Positions 38,167 through 52,368 of a stretch of 64,000 nt of DNA are shown here, one piece after another. A model generated the notes under the pieces. It ran no database searches and had not been told where the DNA came from. It saw only the letters and a list, made by a program, of their open reading frames with translations. Origin of the DNA: Apis mellifera (lineage: Eukaryota; Arthropoda; Insecta; Hymenoptera; Apidae). The stretch's first letter is position 1, and every line of letters begins with the position of its first letter. The position numbers were made by a program, and so were the translations under genes. The DNA lies in contig NC_037642.1 of NCBI RefSeq assembly GCF_003254395.2, positions 9,809,736 to 9,873,735 of the forward strand, read 5' to 3'.

Positions 38167-39654
38167 GTGAGTGCGGGTAAAAGGGCATCGGCACAGTAAT
38201 ATAAAAAGTACTCTTTAAGACAGCATGAAGAATTAGGCCGGCACATTCATCCATTACGTTTCTAAATATTCACACTGCACTTTCATATGTATGCAATTTT
38301 AAATGATAAATATGACTTTCCTTAGATATTCTAATAATTACCCCACCAAATTTTTATATCCATTACTCAATTTGCACTTTTTCAATAAATCTAAGTATGA
38401 GAAATGACCAATTTTTTGTACATTTATCTCACAATTATATTTTTCTTGATATATTTATCGTTATTAAAAAATAGAAATTAAATGTTTTTCACGCCTGCAC
38501 ATTTTGCTACCTTCGTTTTGATGTAAAACAAAAAAAAAAAAAAAATAATGAATATTTTTTATTTTAATTTTAAAATTCAATTATCGATACGTGTCACAAA
38601 TGTTGTGATCTCCATGCTTAAAATAAATAATTTCAATTTTATTTTCGTTTCAAAATTGAAAAGAAAAAAATAACGAAGGTAACATTAAAAGCCGCCTAAA
38701 AATTAGTTTACACCATTTCATTTACACAAACAGTCTCAAAAATATGATGTCCTAATAAAAAAAAAAAAAAATTAATTATATTAAAATATCGCTACGTCAT
38801 TATATAATGGTTTAGCGTGAAAATGATAAATCAGTATTGTAATAAAATTTTTTTTCATTTAATGACCGACGAAAATCAATCATACATTTGGGCTTCGAGT
38901 AAAATAGTGATCTGCGATGTCACTGAACTCTATTTAATATTTACAAATGAGATCGATATTAAAAATAATGAGCAATTAATTTGTTTTCTTTTTAAACTCT
39001 TTTTTCTCATTTTTTTTTCTTTCTTCAATATTATATATTCTATAGTGCGTGCATAAGAAGGCGCAGTCCAATAATATTTTTTATTCACGACAAAAAGGAT
39101 TCAGTCATACCACACCTTGCAGAGCCGACAAAAAACGTGAACATGTTAGAATACGTTACTTCTTTTTTTTTTTTTTTTTTTTTTTTTTTTCTCTCTCCAC
39201 TAACAGTAATGGCGACTGGCAGATAAACAGACAGTTTGGCAGGCATGGTGAACATAAAATCAAACATGTACACACGATACAATTAACCAAACCTTTTTCT
39301 TTCTTCACTTTTTTTTTTTTTTTTTTTTTTTCTCTTGCACACAGCATACATGTGTAAGACATTCACACCGTCTTCCATTCTCTCAATTACCGTTTCACAC
39401 CATCCTTATTTTCTATATCCATGAGGTCCTATAATATTTTAACATAGGCTTTAGTATGCTATACTTGTAAGCTATTCTAAAAACTACCAGCTGCGTCGCC
39501 TACTATGCGGCACAGTCATCTTAATTAATATTAGGAATATCGGCAGTGAAATTCCAATGATAGACGCGGCGGGCAGGCAGTCAGTCCAGCAAAGTCCGTG
39601 GCACTTGCGCTGCTCCGGTGCAATAACGGATTAAAAAACTTGATTTTTTTCATC

Positions 39655-39749
39655 GGGGTGCCCCACGCGTTAATTTTTAATATTTATCATTGCGACATTC
39701 ACGATAAAATGTCTAGAAAGATAATGAATTAAAATTAGGGGGGCACCCC
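39655..39749. other. Long imperfect hairpin (95 nt) in the downstream flank of the yippee-like gene
   Basis: The outer arms are GGGGTGCCCC (39655-39664) and GGGGCACCCC (39740-39749), fully complementary. Inside, TAATTTTTAAT pairs with ATTAAAATTA with one bulge, then TTATC with GATAA. A terminal stem GACATT/AATGTC closes an 8-nt loop. The arms pair on either strand. It could be a structured 3' UTR element, a pre-miRNA-like transcript, or a small palindromic MITE. No clear target-site duplication was seen. Confidence 0.7.
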
Positions 39750-40331
39750 ATTGTTCGAACAGAGCGATTCTCTATTTTTACTTCCACCATGGCACCTTCG
39801 TCATCGTATTCACCATCGCTTATTATCATCATTATCATTTTTTCTCTCTCTTTTCTTTTCTTTTTTTTTTTTTCCTTATCCCTTATATATATCTATTATA
39901 CGTTTTTTTTTCTTTCTTTCTTGTTTCCCGTCTTTTTTCTTTTTCTTTTTTTTTTTTTAGCTTGTTGAAAAATAATTTTTTCTTTCTTTCTTTCTTTCTT
40001 TCTTTTTTCTTTACAATACTTCCTTGTATGATCGATCCGCGACGCCGCGGATCACCAGTGTCATCGCTTGTATGATGAATCGATCGGAAAGAACGAAAAA
40101 CAGCGTCGAATTGTCCGAAACATAAAAAGTTACTAAGATTACAAATCACAAATGAAATCACAGACTTTCGTTGGTGGTTTGACAGAGGAGAGGGGGGCCG
40201 CACATTGCAATTAGAACAACATTGTAGGCATTATTCTTATATCAGGAAAAGTTTTGAACGGGCCTCGTATATATATTTTTATAGAGGTTATTCTCTTTCT
40301 TTTTTGCTTATCAGATTACCCCCAACTCAAT

Positions 40332-41146
40332 CTATTCCCATCCATTCTCCTTGATCATATGAGCAAGCTCGATTATAAACTTTCCTTCTTTATATTTTTG
40401 ACTCGACTCGAACGCATGCTCCTACAAAATTTCCAAAATGATATTAGAGAAATATCCGGATCGATCCGTGTGCGTGTACGTATATACGTATGTTTTAAAT
40501 ATTTTTGGAACAATTGAACTTACGTATTTCCACCCAAGGGTGGTCTTGCAACATTCGCAATAAATATCAGCCACAGCATGAAGGCCAGTTAAGAGAACTC
40601 GCTCTTCCGCAGGACCACAGCCCACGTTCACCCTAAAATAAATAAAGGTGAAACGATGAATTCGATGAATTCATTATTTTAGATAGAAATATAAAGAATA
40701 TAGGTGAGAAAAGAGATGCGAAAAAACATGTGAGAAGTTTTCACAAATAAGATATCGTGTCCTACTTTCCACAATAGATTCGATCTTGCCTCTGTGCGAC
40801 TGTGAACACATTAGCATACTTACACGGAATTAAAGAGATAGGCACGACCTTGACTGCCCTGGAAGGACTGCAATCAAAAGGAAGAAAAAGCTTATTACAG
40901 TAGACTGTACGTTAGCTGTATACATATGTGCACAATATATATATACATACACGTAATACGCATATCACGGTATACATGCTGTGTGTACCGAGCTCGGAAG
41001 TGAATGCGAGAAGTCTGTCCGTTACCTGATCTAGCACGGCTCACCTTAGAGATGAGTTCGTCGTGGTTGGCGAGGTGAGCACGGCAGTGAATGCACGAGT
41101 AAGTGCGGTGACACGAGGGCAGGTATGCTTGAAAAGTTTTGACCAT
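40332..41146 (-). CDS. Yippee-like zinc-binding protein (YPEL1-4 class)
   Basis: Four exons on the minus strand: 41045-41146, 40824-40867, 40524-40632 and 40332-40421. Total 345 nt, 114 residues, all phases consistent. The translation matches the highly conserved yippee-like family almost throughout (RTYSCIHCRAHLANHDELIS, QGSQGRAYLFNSV, EERVLLTGLHAVADIYC, ESSQKYKEGKFIIELAHMI). The zinc-binding pattern C18-x2-C21-x52-C74-x2-C77 has the exact family spacing. It is of the YPEL1-4 type (as in fly CG15309), not the YPEL5/fly Yippee type. Family members are small nuclear/centrosomal proteins, and the fold resembles the cereblon thalidomide-binding domain. The start is the first ATG in frame; the frame is open further upstream through the triplet repeat but without ATG. 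Confidence 0.96.
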
Positions 41147-41187
41147 GATGGCGTGTCCAAGCAAGCAAAGGAAACTTCGCCCTTGTT

Positions 41188-41293
<106 letters not shown>

Positions 41294-44200
41294 ATTTTCT
41301 TCCCTCGTTTTATCAAGTGTCAAAACGCCACTTTTCCCCCCTGCTGCTCGTCGTCGTCGTCGTCGTCCTCTTCTTCTCCTCCTCTCGTTCGTGGGAACAA
41401 CGTCTGGCCGTTAACAACCCGATTGATACAACGAATTTCTCGAAATCGCGGGGTGGTGGTGCAATAGTGGCCCCGTTCACCGCCGCTTCGTACTCCGATC
41501 AGCTGTTGAGCTGGTTCAGACAGCGCCGGTTCGGGGACACCTGTGAACCCGTGATTATTATTAATATTATTATTTTTCTTATTTTTCTCTCTTGATCGAT
41601 CCCTGACGATATGAAAAAAAAAAATATCAATGCCTTCCTACTATTGTATTGTGCAACTTAAAATTATATACGCGCTTGTAACGCGTACGATGACGACACG
41701 TGTTATATATCTTTGTCAGGAATAGCCGCATGATCTAATCTAACGCAATGCGTTCAATTCGATTATCATGAATCTCTGTCTTAAGATAATGTCTTAAGAA
41801 GAGAATTATATAAACGGGAACATTAAAAACATTAAGAAAATATATTTTCTCTCTCTTTTTTAGAAGAAGAAAGAAAAACTTGGTGTTTTTCTCATACACA
41901 TACATATATATATATATATATAGTTGTAATAAAATGTAGTAAACAAACGTAGTCACGTGTAGAAAAGACTAAAATTACATTTGGTTACGGATTAAAAATA
42001 AAACAAATATTGGCTCTTGCGTATATTCTTCGGAATCTGTGCTCTCGTTACATTGTGAGCTTCACAATATTTACTCACCATCATGTATATTATTCCACGA
42101 CTATCAATTTCAACTTATTTATACGATTCGTTAAATAATGTGCCACCATGCGCCATGGCGCCTTCTTACTATTAAGTAAGATTGTAGCAGCGTTGAAAAC
42201 AAAGAGCAAGAAGGAAAGATAAAAAAAAAAAAGAAAGAAAGAAGGAAGGAAAAATTTCCATATGAACGTTGTACGTGGAAAGAAAAAGAAAGATAGGAAG
42301 AGAATAGATAACATGCGGTGCAATATCGTGTATACATAAAAATAAGAAATGCATAACGAACACGCAACGGCGGAGGAGCGAAACTGCTCGAACATTTTAA
42401 AGCGCAATAGCATTGATGTACGTTCCATATCGAGCGACCGGCTACGCCACGTGCTGGCGCGTGTTCAAACAAAGAAAAGAGACAAGGTCTTTATTATGAT
42501 GCACCTAAAGAAAGACTTCTTTATAAGGACCGGAGAAGTACGGGTCTTAGTCTTTTCTTGTTCAACTGTTCACGCTTCCAACCCGTTTTTGTATCTTCTT
42601 CTTCCCTAAAATTGTTTTTAGATCTCTCTTTGAAATTATCTAAATGTTGAAAAAGGGATTTTTAAAGCGTAAGTCGATAATCTTCAAGATTGTTAGATGT
42701 TGAAGTTTGAAAAATGATGAAAGGAACAGATAAAATGATCTCATTAATTATAGTTGAAGTTGTATATTGGTAGAAAAATAATTTATCAAGATCATTTCAA
42801 AAAAAAAAAGGTTGATAAGCAATATTATGTTAGAAGATGTAGTAAGAAATATATGGTATAGTATAGTTTCTTAAAACATAATTGCATCCTGTTATACCCT
42901 TTTGTAACCTTGGGCGGTTTGAAGGTCACTGTACTCACAATCAGACTCGTTAAGTTTCTTCCATATCTATGCACTAAGAATGTTCCAACAAAAGCACAGC
43001 GCATTTCATTTTAAAATACTCAATAGTAATAATCGTTTTGTAAAATAATCTTGAAAGAAAAAGATTTCTACCAATATCCAAATAACTGAGAAAAAAAAAT
43101 ATTGAATAAAATTATTATTTTTTATTGTCTTCCTTTTTCTAAAGAGAAAAAAAAAAAGTACTTGAAGCGAGATAATTTTTATTCTTCTTCAATGCTCATT
43201 ATCCAAAAATAATAATGAAAAATATACATGAAAAGAAAAAAAAAAAAAGAAATAGTATCAACAACATTAAAATTCAATTCAAAAGTCTCAAAATAAAATT
43301 TATCGTCGTTCATTAATATGAATGAAGAATGCATAATTGTAATCATCTCGTTTCCATAATTTGTATTGCAAAAAAAAACACACACACACACACATGTAAT
43401 GGCGTATGTAGAAACAAAAATAAGAAATTTTGTTTTGATACACCTGAATAAGATGTTTCTGCTTTATAAGAATGAAAGAATGATAACCTCTTATTTGAAT
43501 TTAGACACCAGACGACTTCTGCGGTTTTAATCCTTTTTTTTTCTTCCTCAATCCTTCTTCGTCGCGTCCTTTTCTTCTTCGTTTACGTTCCCCCTCTCTC
43601 TCTCTCTCTCTTTCTTTCCGTTCCACTTGCTCTCTTTTTTTTTTCCAGCTTGAGTCAATCGAAACAATGATTCGTCGTGGCCTTGCAATAACGGTACTAC
43701 TTCACTTTTCAGGTTTATGGTAGCGCGCAGAATTAGCAGTCTGTGTGACACAACTGGTGGACACGCTTCCTGCTGTATTATTTCTGACGCATGAGAGTAA
43801 CTCTAAAGACCATAAAAAGGAAAAGAATGCGACGTAATTAAAAATGAATTGTTCCTTAAAATTTCGTAGATTTTATTTTCTGCAATTTTTAACCTATTCG
43901 TTTATTCGTTTATATTTGAAAAAAATATCCTTCTTGATCAATCTTGAAAATAAAATAATCTAATATACTGTGTAAAAAATAAACTGATACAAGAAACTGC
44001 TTTTGATCATTGATTAATTTTAATGTATCGAGCAAATAATTGGTTTAAATTAATTAAACCTGATATATAATTGCTCTAGATAAAAAAATCCATACATGTA
44101 TATTATTTTCATCCATAAATGTGTAAAATTTATTAATTTATTTATTTATCGATACACGTATATTCTACTTAAAACGCCAACGAATTGGCGTTTAATTAAA

Positions 44201-47200
44201 AATTTATTTATCTTCCAAGATATATACCGAAATATTTGTTCCACATATTTTTTCCACATTTAAATTAAATTAGAAAATTCATGAACTTTGAGAGATTTAA
44301 AAAGTATATACTAATAACATGCACTAGGAACAGCACAAGGAAAATGATAAAATCTGAGAATTTTTGCATCATAATTATCCATCATAAATTTAAAACGTAG
44401 TTTCATATTTAAATGAGCAAAGCTTCTTTGTAAGTGAACAACACGATAATTGTACGAAATGTAAAGAATATTAAATGCATACAAAAAAACATACATACGT
44501 ATGTAATAATTATTATTACAATAACTCGAATTGAATTGTTGTATTAATTTATATAGATTGAACGTTCGAAATGAAAAATTAATAAAATTCTCTAAGATAT
44601 GATCTTCAAGATGTTTCTCGGGTAAAAAATTAAAAAATTTCTCATGCTTATTCGAGCATCCTTGAATACAACGACCATACAGAACATCTGTATAGAATAA
44701 TGGTGGCGCGCGGTTCGATGGCCGCGGACTATGAATCCCGCAGAAAGACCGCAAGAAAGAAGTTTCCCGACGAATTGTTAGGGACAAAGAGACGGAACAT
44801 TCGAGTCAATACACGACCCAAGGTCATTGCTACCCGTCGCCGACGCATCCTCGGAATTTCCGATTTTCTTGTCATCCTTTTTTTCCCCATGCCAGTGCAG
44901 CAGACAGCGCGCGCGCCCACCTCGCCATGAATAAGACACGAAGAATCCAGTGAAAGCCCGTTTCTACCTGCAATAGATGCTTTGTTTCTTCACCAGGCGT
45001 TGGTGGTATGACGCGCTATGTGTGTATGATATACCTGTTCCAGACAAAGCGTACAAAGTGGGAATACACGTGTAGTAACAGATGTCGCTCATAGCTCATT
45101 CTTCCCATATATACGGTCTACTTTCAAAAATTCATATGCAGTAGCGAAGAGAGCTACTTGCGTGTGAAATTTTCATACGCGTTTTCAATTGTGCGAATAT
45201 CGTTGTTGCCATTATCTCACGCGATGTGTTTATTAACGGTAAAACTTATTTTTAAAAATAGGTACTAATCTTATTTTCATACCAAAGATAAAAGGAAAAG
45301 AAATTGTATAAAGATGAACCGTGGAACCGTTTATTAACATTCTCGATCTCTTTCGAAGCGTGTTATTCGGCAGAATGATAAGATAATCGATCGTATACTT
45401 TTGATACTGAATTGAAAAAAAAAAAAAAAAAACATTGATATTAAAATTTCGAAACATTCAGTAGTCATTAGATGAAACAAAGGAATCGTTTAATATCTTG
45501 TTTATGAAAAATTTGACGTAAGTAATATTGTAAAGGTTAAAATGACAGGGTTAATTGTTAAATTAGTCCTTTTGGAAAATATAATAGATAATTAATTGAT
45601 ATCATTATGTGACGCGAAGTCATTGAATATCTTATCAATTTTTTTCTAAAAATATGAAAATTCTCTCTAAATAATCTCAATTTCGTGTTTTCGTCCGATT
45701 AAATATAAATCTGACGAGCTAATTATTATATTAATTAACCGAATAAAAGTTCTTCTCAAACTTTCAATTCGATGTAAATAAAGGAATAACAGATCAGAAT
45801 CAACGACATTCAATGAATAGAGCTCTGAATATCACGTTTATCGCATAATTTTCCCATGGGAAATTTATTCGGTGCGGAAGGTAACGAGGTTACAGGAGAA
45901 ATTTTGTTAAGGTTCGTGTTCTTCTTCCCATCGATAATTTCACGTTTGCGCGACCAACCTGTCCATTTTTAACTTAATCATAACTCGATCGGTGACATTA
46001 AACCTCTCGAACGTTGAAGCGATCACGTACTTAAAATAAAAAAGCAAAATATCCTCGTCGGAAATATCTACTTTTTGATACGACGAGGTAATTAAATATT
46101 AATCAATTATCTATCTTTAGATTTTTACAACAAAGCGAATTACAAAATCGATCGATTGAATGCCAATAATAATAATAATAATAATACAATCTTCGTTTAT
46201 CTTAATTAATTGAAATTATCAGTTGAAACTGATCGTTTGGTAACTCTTTCGTTAATGTTCAATTTATATTGACCACCATTCAAAATGGTACCGAATGAAC
46301 TAGCCTGTCAGAATCGTAAATTGAAACGATCGTAAAGATTCATGAAGCGTCGTTAAATAACACTTATGTTAATGATCGCGCGCACACACGCATCTACGTA
46401 TACACAACACGCACGAAATGGTTCCAATCTAGTAGAAATGTGACGATTGTCGTAATAAAAGCACGCGGAGTACATGGCTGACGGCCAATGGTACAAAAAT
46501 TCTTGCCGATTCTAATTTCATCCCGGTATCTCCGCGTAAAATCGTTCACATTCGATTTATTTATTGTTCTCTTGATTCTATTCAATAAGGAGTTGCGGCC
46601 ATCTTCGAGTGAACTTCATTCAACGAAGCCAACGCATACCATCATCGAGGTAATCCAATACAAGCACGTGATGAGCGCGATTATCCGAGATGCTATTACA
46701 GCGAAATCACTATCGAGCAAATTAAGCTGAAACTATCGAAGCTCGCGCAGAATCATATAGCACCTGTTTCGAAAAATAAAAAAAAAAAAAAAACTCGAAT
46801 TCTATGTTTGCACGGCTATAACCGTTTAACCAGAAATCGATCGATTTCATGCTTGATCAACCATCGAAATTTTTCAATAAACCGATTTATTTGTTTGAAA
46901 AATTTTGATACTTCTTTTAACTTTCCTGTATATACGAGTTCTACACCATGGAATAAGAATTGTAGATTTCACCTTAACCTTTTACTTAACTCGACGTAAC
47001 AAAGTGAGGTTAGTTTTGTAACAAAACTGATATAAGTAGCTTAAAAAGTGCTAATAAATAAAATTTAATTTCCGCTAGAGATCAAACGTACGAATTTTAA
47101 TTTTGCAGTATTTGTATTAATTTCAAGTATGTTTAAATATTGCAGGAAAAAACAATCGTTCTTTTTATAACACGGCGAACTATATTGCGTGCGATGTTGC

Positions 47201-47984
47201 ACGTATTCCGATATCGTTCAATTGCATAGATCGAAAATGATCAAAATCTAATGTTTTTATATGACGTAAAATCACGAAACGAGCCTTCTCTTGACAAAAA
47301 CCATCGCTACATCGATACAGTATATCCGCAACATAATCGAGGATCTGCATTCGATCAATAATTCACATGTAAAAGAAAACGGTTCGTGATCAAACCACGT
47401 ATACACTCTATATACATTTAAAAAATATATCTTTAAGTAGCGCTATATATGAATTCCGACATGAAGTGACAAATTATATAATATACATAGAAAGAAACGT
47501 AATCATCGGCTTCAAATAAATACATATACATATGTATCTGCTTTTATGATAATATAAACATTATTTTTAACTTTATAATATTTCAAATCATACATATATA
47601 TATTTTTAAATTCTTCCATAATACACACGTGATTATAAATTTTATGAAGTTATTTATTATTAACTGTATAATATAAAAGTTAAATTAATTCGTAGATTTG
47701 ATATTTTCATTTCGTTTTTATTGGTAATAATCTGATTTAGATTTTTTAATAACTATTTGACCGTTATGGTACTAATAAGAATAAGATTATGATCGACCAG
47801 CGCGACAAGGGAGACATCTATAATCTCAATGATGTAAAATAAAGAAGGGCGCGTTGTGTTGTGCAGTTCGATAATACTGCACACGCGATAATCGATAACT
47901 CTTTTCAACGACTAACCCTATACGGAAAAGGGTTAAATAGATGATCAGTAAACAGTTGTGCTCGCGAGAAGGTATTCACGTGTT

Positions 47985-48019
47985 TGACCCACGATCGACA
48001 GAACACGCATCGTGGGTCA
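47985..48019. repeat. Perfect 11-bp inverted repeat with 13-nt loop
   Basis: Left arm TGACCCACGAT (47985-47995) and right arm ATCGTGGGTCA (48009-48019) are exact reverse complements. It sits in a G+C-richer island in otherwise A+T-rich DNA, close to a CACGTG box at about 47977-47982. Confidence 0.85.
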
Positions 48020-51000
48020 TGCAATACAGTCACGACTCCACGCGTCATCGCGTGTATTGACAAAATGTTTTCTATTGCATATCACATGCAAGGCGGTACA
48101 CGGTGATACGGCCTTAACTTGCATTATATGCAGGGGCGTAGATCGACGTCTTTTATGATAACAGATGAAAGAAAAAGAAACAAAAAGAAAAAACAATAGA
48201 GAATTGCAACGATTTGATAAACATTTATCAACTGGACTTACATATGATATTTATGTTTTGCATTGTATGTTTATATATATATATATATATTGTGCATAAT
48301 CACAACGTGACTATGTCTCATAATATTTGTAAATTGATTTTGAAATTGTAAATTTTTTTTTTGTATCGCTAAAAGAAAATATAATCAATATTGTAGCTTA
48401 TATTTATATAACAAAAAATATTTGAATATTGAATGTCGAATTCGCGCAAAAAATAAATATATTTATAGAATTAAATAAATATCGAAATTATAACGTTGAA
48501 ATATATTTTTATACTAATTATATCTAAATTATATCTTATTTAAAATTATTAAAATTAAAATTTATGTCAACATTAATAAAAAATTGAAAGATATGCCAGC
48601 AAATAAACAATTTAGAATAAAAATTGCATACAAGATAAAAGACGCAAAAAGATCGAATGTTTATAAGACAAATCAATTCATTTATTATATGCATTATTAT
48701 ATTCATATATATAAATATGAATATAAATCATATCTCGCAAATAGAAGATGCACAATATCACCTATGATGCAACAAGATTAAATGTATAAATAACATGAAC
48801 GATAATAAAAATATATTTATTAAATAAATAGAAACAAAAGAAAATTGTATGTACGTATATTGTCCTTTAAGTAATCATATTACAAACGATCGTGAGATCG
48901 TGGTTGTTGTATCAAAAAAGATGCTTCACTTCAATGTAAACAACAAATATACACACTTGATGTATCAAATGTAATATAAACAAGCATTTGATAAAGAAAG
49001 TGTTGCGTCGTTTCTACTTTTATCTTGACTTATCTTCTTCTATAATATAATATTTTACGTGACAATCGAAATATCTTCGATATGATAATGTAAACAATAA
49101 ATAGAATTCATAGCATAAATTAACAATAAATAAATAATATATGATTGCAAAAATTGATTGTATTATATTATTTATAATATAATTCAGTATTTCAATTTTA
49201 TTTTGATAATGATATAAATAGTTTGTAAAAAAGCAATGCAACCTCCTTTGGATCGTCGGGTTACAACGATATTTTTTTCTTTTTTTTTTTTTTGTTTTGT
49301 TTTCCATTGAATGCATGGGGAGATATGGCTTCAATAAGTCACGCAAACTTCTCGACGAATAAGGATCCGTATGTTACAAGCAATGAACTTTTTCATAAAA
49401 AAAGAAAAAAGTGATTTTATAAATTGTTCATAATATTCATAATCTTTATTATTATATTTTATTATAATTTAAACTAATTTGAATTACTTCTGATATATTA
49501 CGTATTGCACATTGAAGGAACGGTAAAACGCAAATTCTATTCTATTTTGATAACGAAAATAATCAACGTTGCAAATTGATGTAAAGTAGAAAAGATAATA
49601 CTGATCTAGATATCAGTCGAGCATTTATTTTCACAAAAAAGTAGCTATAAATTTGTTTTTTCGTCTTCACGAACCAAAAAAGAGAACATTGCCAAACCAA
49701 TGTTACGATTAAACGTAAAATTGCAGGAATCAAAAAAATATAATGGAAGGTATTCTATCCACGCGGATAGCTGAGAAATCTCAAGCACAAGTCTCCACAC
49801 GGGAGAAGCGGCATGCACGCGATTGCCCGGTGTATCGCGTATGTGTACGTCCGTGTATTTCCCCCCAACAAGAGAGAGAGAGAACAATGACTCTAAAGAC
49901 GTCGCACGTTTTCTTCGCAACAAGTTTTACATTACACTCGGTGGCGGCGGGACTGGGCGACAAGCAACGGAGTGTTCTTGCTTAGCATGCAGATAACTTC
50001 TCCGTGCAGTAAGGTGCATAGTCGTTTTATAAATAATTCGCGCGGATGTCTAAAAGAGCCAAGATTGTTGAATCACAGGCAAGATAGCATGCACACGCAA
50101 CGGGAGTAATTATATACAATATAACGGTTCCATGCATAAGAAATTTGCAGAAAGAAACGAACCACCGATAAGGAGGAACAAGTTGCAAAGAATATTTTTC
50201 TGAATTATGTCAGATAATATAGATCACAAATTCATTTTTTAAAAATAAAAAAAAAACTTTTCTTGTTTGTATACTAAATCTTATGAAAATTTAATCAATA
50301 AATGTTTATATATATATATATGTATGAAATATTCAAGCGAAGAAATCTAAATCTTCTTAATTGATAACAAAAAGAAGAAAACATTCGAATTTGTAAATAC
50401 TATGAATTGCGTAATGTATACTAGTAGATAACGTTGAATATATGCGTTGAATATATAAGAACGAGTGAATCATACTTTTAAGTAAATCTCTGAATAACAA
50501 TAATGATAATAAGTTAGTTTTTTTTTTTTGCTGCGAAGATTTTCATTATATTTGATGAAAACTGGTAATAGAATATTGTAATAGTGGGAAATCTAATGTA
50601 AATCTTGAATTCTTGCGTTTTATTTGAAATATATTACAAAAAAAAAAAAAAAAGTTATCAAATCGATAATCAAGTCAATCAAAGTCAATAGCTTTTTTTC
50701 TCATTAAAGTTCGTTTGGTGCTTTCTTCCATCCTTATTCCATCTACAGCTTTTTTTCCTTGCGTGCATGTATGTATGTATTCCAAGCTCGAATAAACATA
50801 TAGAAACATACATATGTGTTGCCTATTCGCAGTATATTTACGTATATGTACGGCTTCGATTATTGGTTCGTCAACTGCAAGTGAAATCAAACAAAAACAT
50901 TCGCTTGATGATGCGCAAAGCGAGAGCGATGCACAGATTGAAAATATTTTTTTTTTCATTCTTGTTATAATTATGGATAATAAATATAAAATATATATAT

Positions 51001-52368
51001 ATATATTAAAAATTGAAATAATTATAAAGTTTGAACTCGATTTATTGATATAAAAATGATGCATTTCAATTGTTGTATTCATTTGTTGTATGTAAATGTA
51101 ATAAAATGTAAATGTCCATCTATTATAATGAACACATTCGATTTGAAACATTTAATTATTTTGATTAATTATTATGGATCAGTGAACGAACTTTATATTT
51201 ATTTATTCTTATTCCGCGCAATGATTATTGGACAAGCAAATCAATGGCGCATGACAAAAACTTCGAATAGCCTGGGATATATGTTCTAGATAAAGAATAT
51301 AATCCAATCTATAGCGAAGCATCACATGGGATCGTTGCGTGAAATCAGCAGAAAAAAAAAACAGTAACGTGATTTAATCTATTCTGATCGATTTTAAAAA
51401 AAAAAAAAAAAAGAAAAAAATATCAAGAAATATTTATTAGATAAGGAAACAAAAAGTTATTATTTCTTTTTAAAATGTATTGATACGTTCGGTATATTTT
51501 ATAACGTACAGTTAAAAATATGCCTTTTTTTTTTGAATCATTTTCATATTGTGTAATCGTTATTACGAAAAATATGTCTAAAAAAGAATTCAAGAAAAAG
51601 CAAAGTTGAATTGCGTAGGTCACGCACGTACAACGAACCAGCGACAGAGTGATAAATGATAGCGAGGTTTTTGATCGCAAGCCCCACCACTATTGAGAGC
51701 CGAGTTTAATCAAGTGCGCGCGAAGAAAATAATACGTTAAGTTATGGTACGGTAATAAAGCACGTTTCTAACGGAAGTTTACTTGCAACGCATAACTATC
51801 GAATCATGAATGAATATCTTCGTTGTTTGTCACGTTTCACTAATCATTATGACTAATAGTAATAAATTCGTAGAATTAAAGGTCATTTCTAATATTTTCT
51901 TATATTGCAATAATTTTTTATATCAAAACGATTAAATACAATTATTGTTTTTGCAAGAAAATAATAATTTTGATAGACATGTTAGAATATAAGTAATAAA
52001 TCAATGTTGCATACAAATACTAATACTCAAATATGGATAAAAATAATATTGAATAAAAAAAAAAAATTAAATTTAATATTATTTATAGATCTCTAAGTAC
52101 TTATAAGTACTTACGTAAATGTATATATATATATATATATCTATACCTATGCGCATCGAATATAATCCCCTTTACCTTATTTTAACCATGAGCAACACAG
52201 TTTAATGATTATAAAAGCCATTGCCCTGACTGGTATAATCACACTAGCAGTATCTCTGTAGAAAAATAACAGAGAAAAAAAAATTATTAAAAAAAAAAAC
52301 AAGACCCCCTCAGAGTATTCTGGAACATGCGTTGGCCAGCCTGCGAGACGGTTCTATCGCGCGCAGCT

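Larger units (their letters stand above)
36587..40331. other. Intergenic region and probable 3' UTR of the yippee-like gene
   Basis: About 36590-36850 is the 5' flank of the transposase-derived gene. Then follows A+T-rich DNA without supported genes up to about 38050. A possible short exon is described separately. Long T runs at about 39162-39190, 39309-39330 and 39850-39960 are A runs on the minus strand, within what may be a long 3' UTR of the yippee-like gene. A more G+C-rich block at 39540-39760 holds a hairpin, also listed separately. Confidence 0.5.

Noticed and set aside
44700..44930. Plus-strand 76-codon Arg-rich frame in a G+C-rich island
   Set aside because: No domain and no partner exon; the composition of a promoter-like island can leave such a frame open by chance. 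It could be revisited with RNA data.
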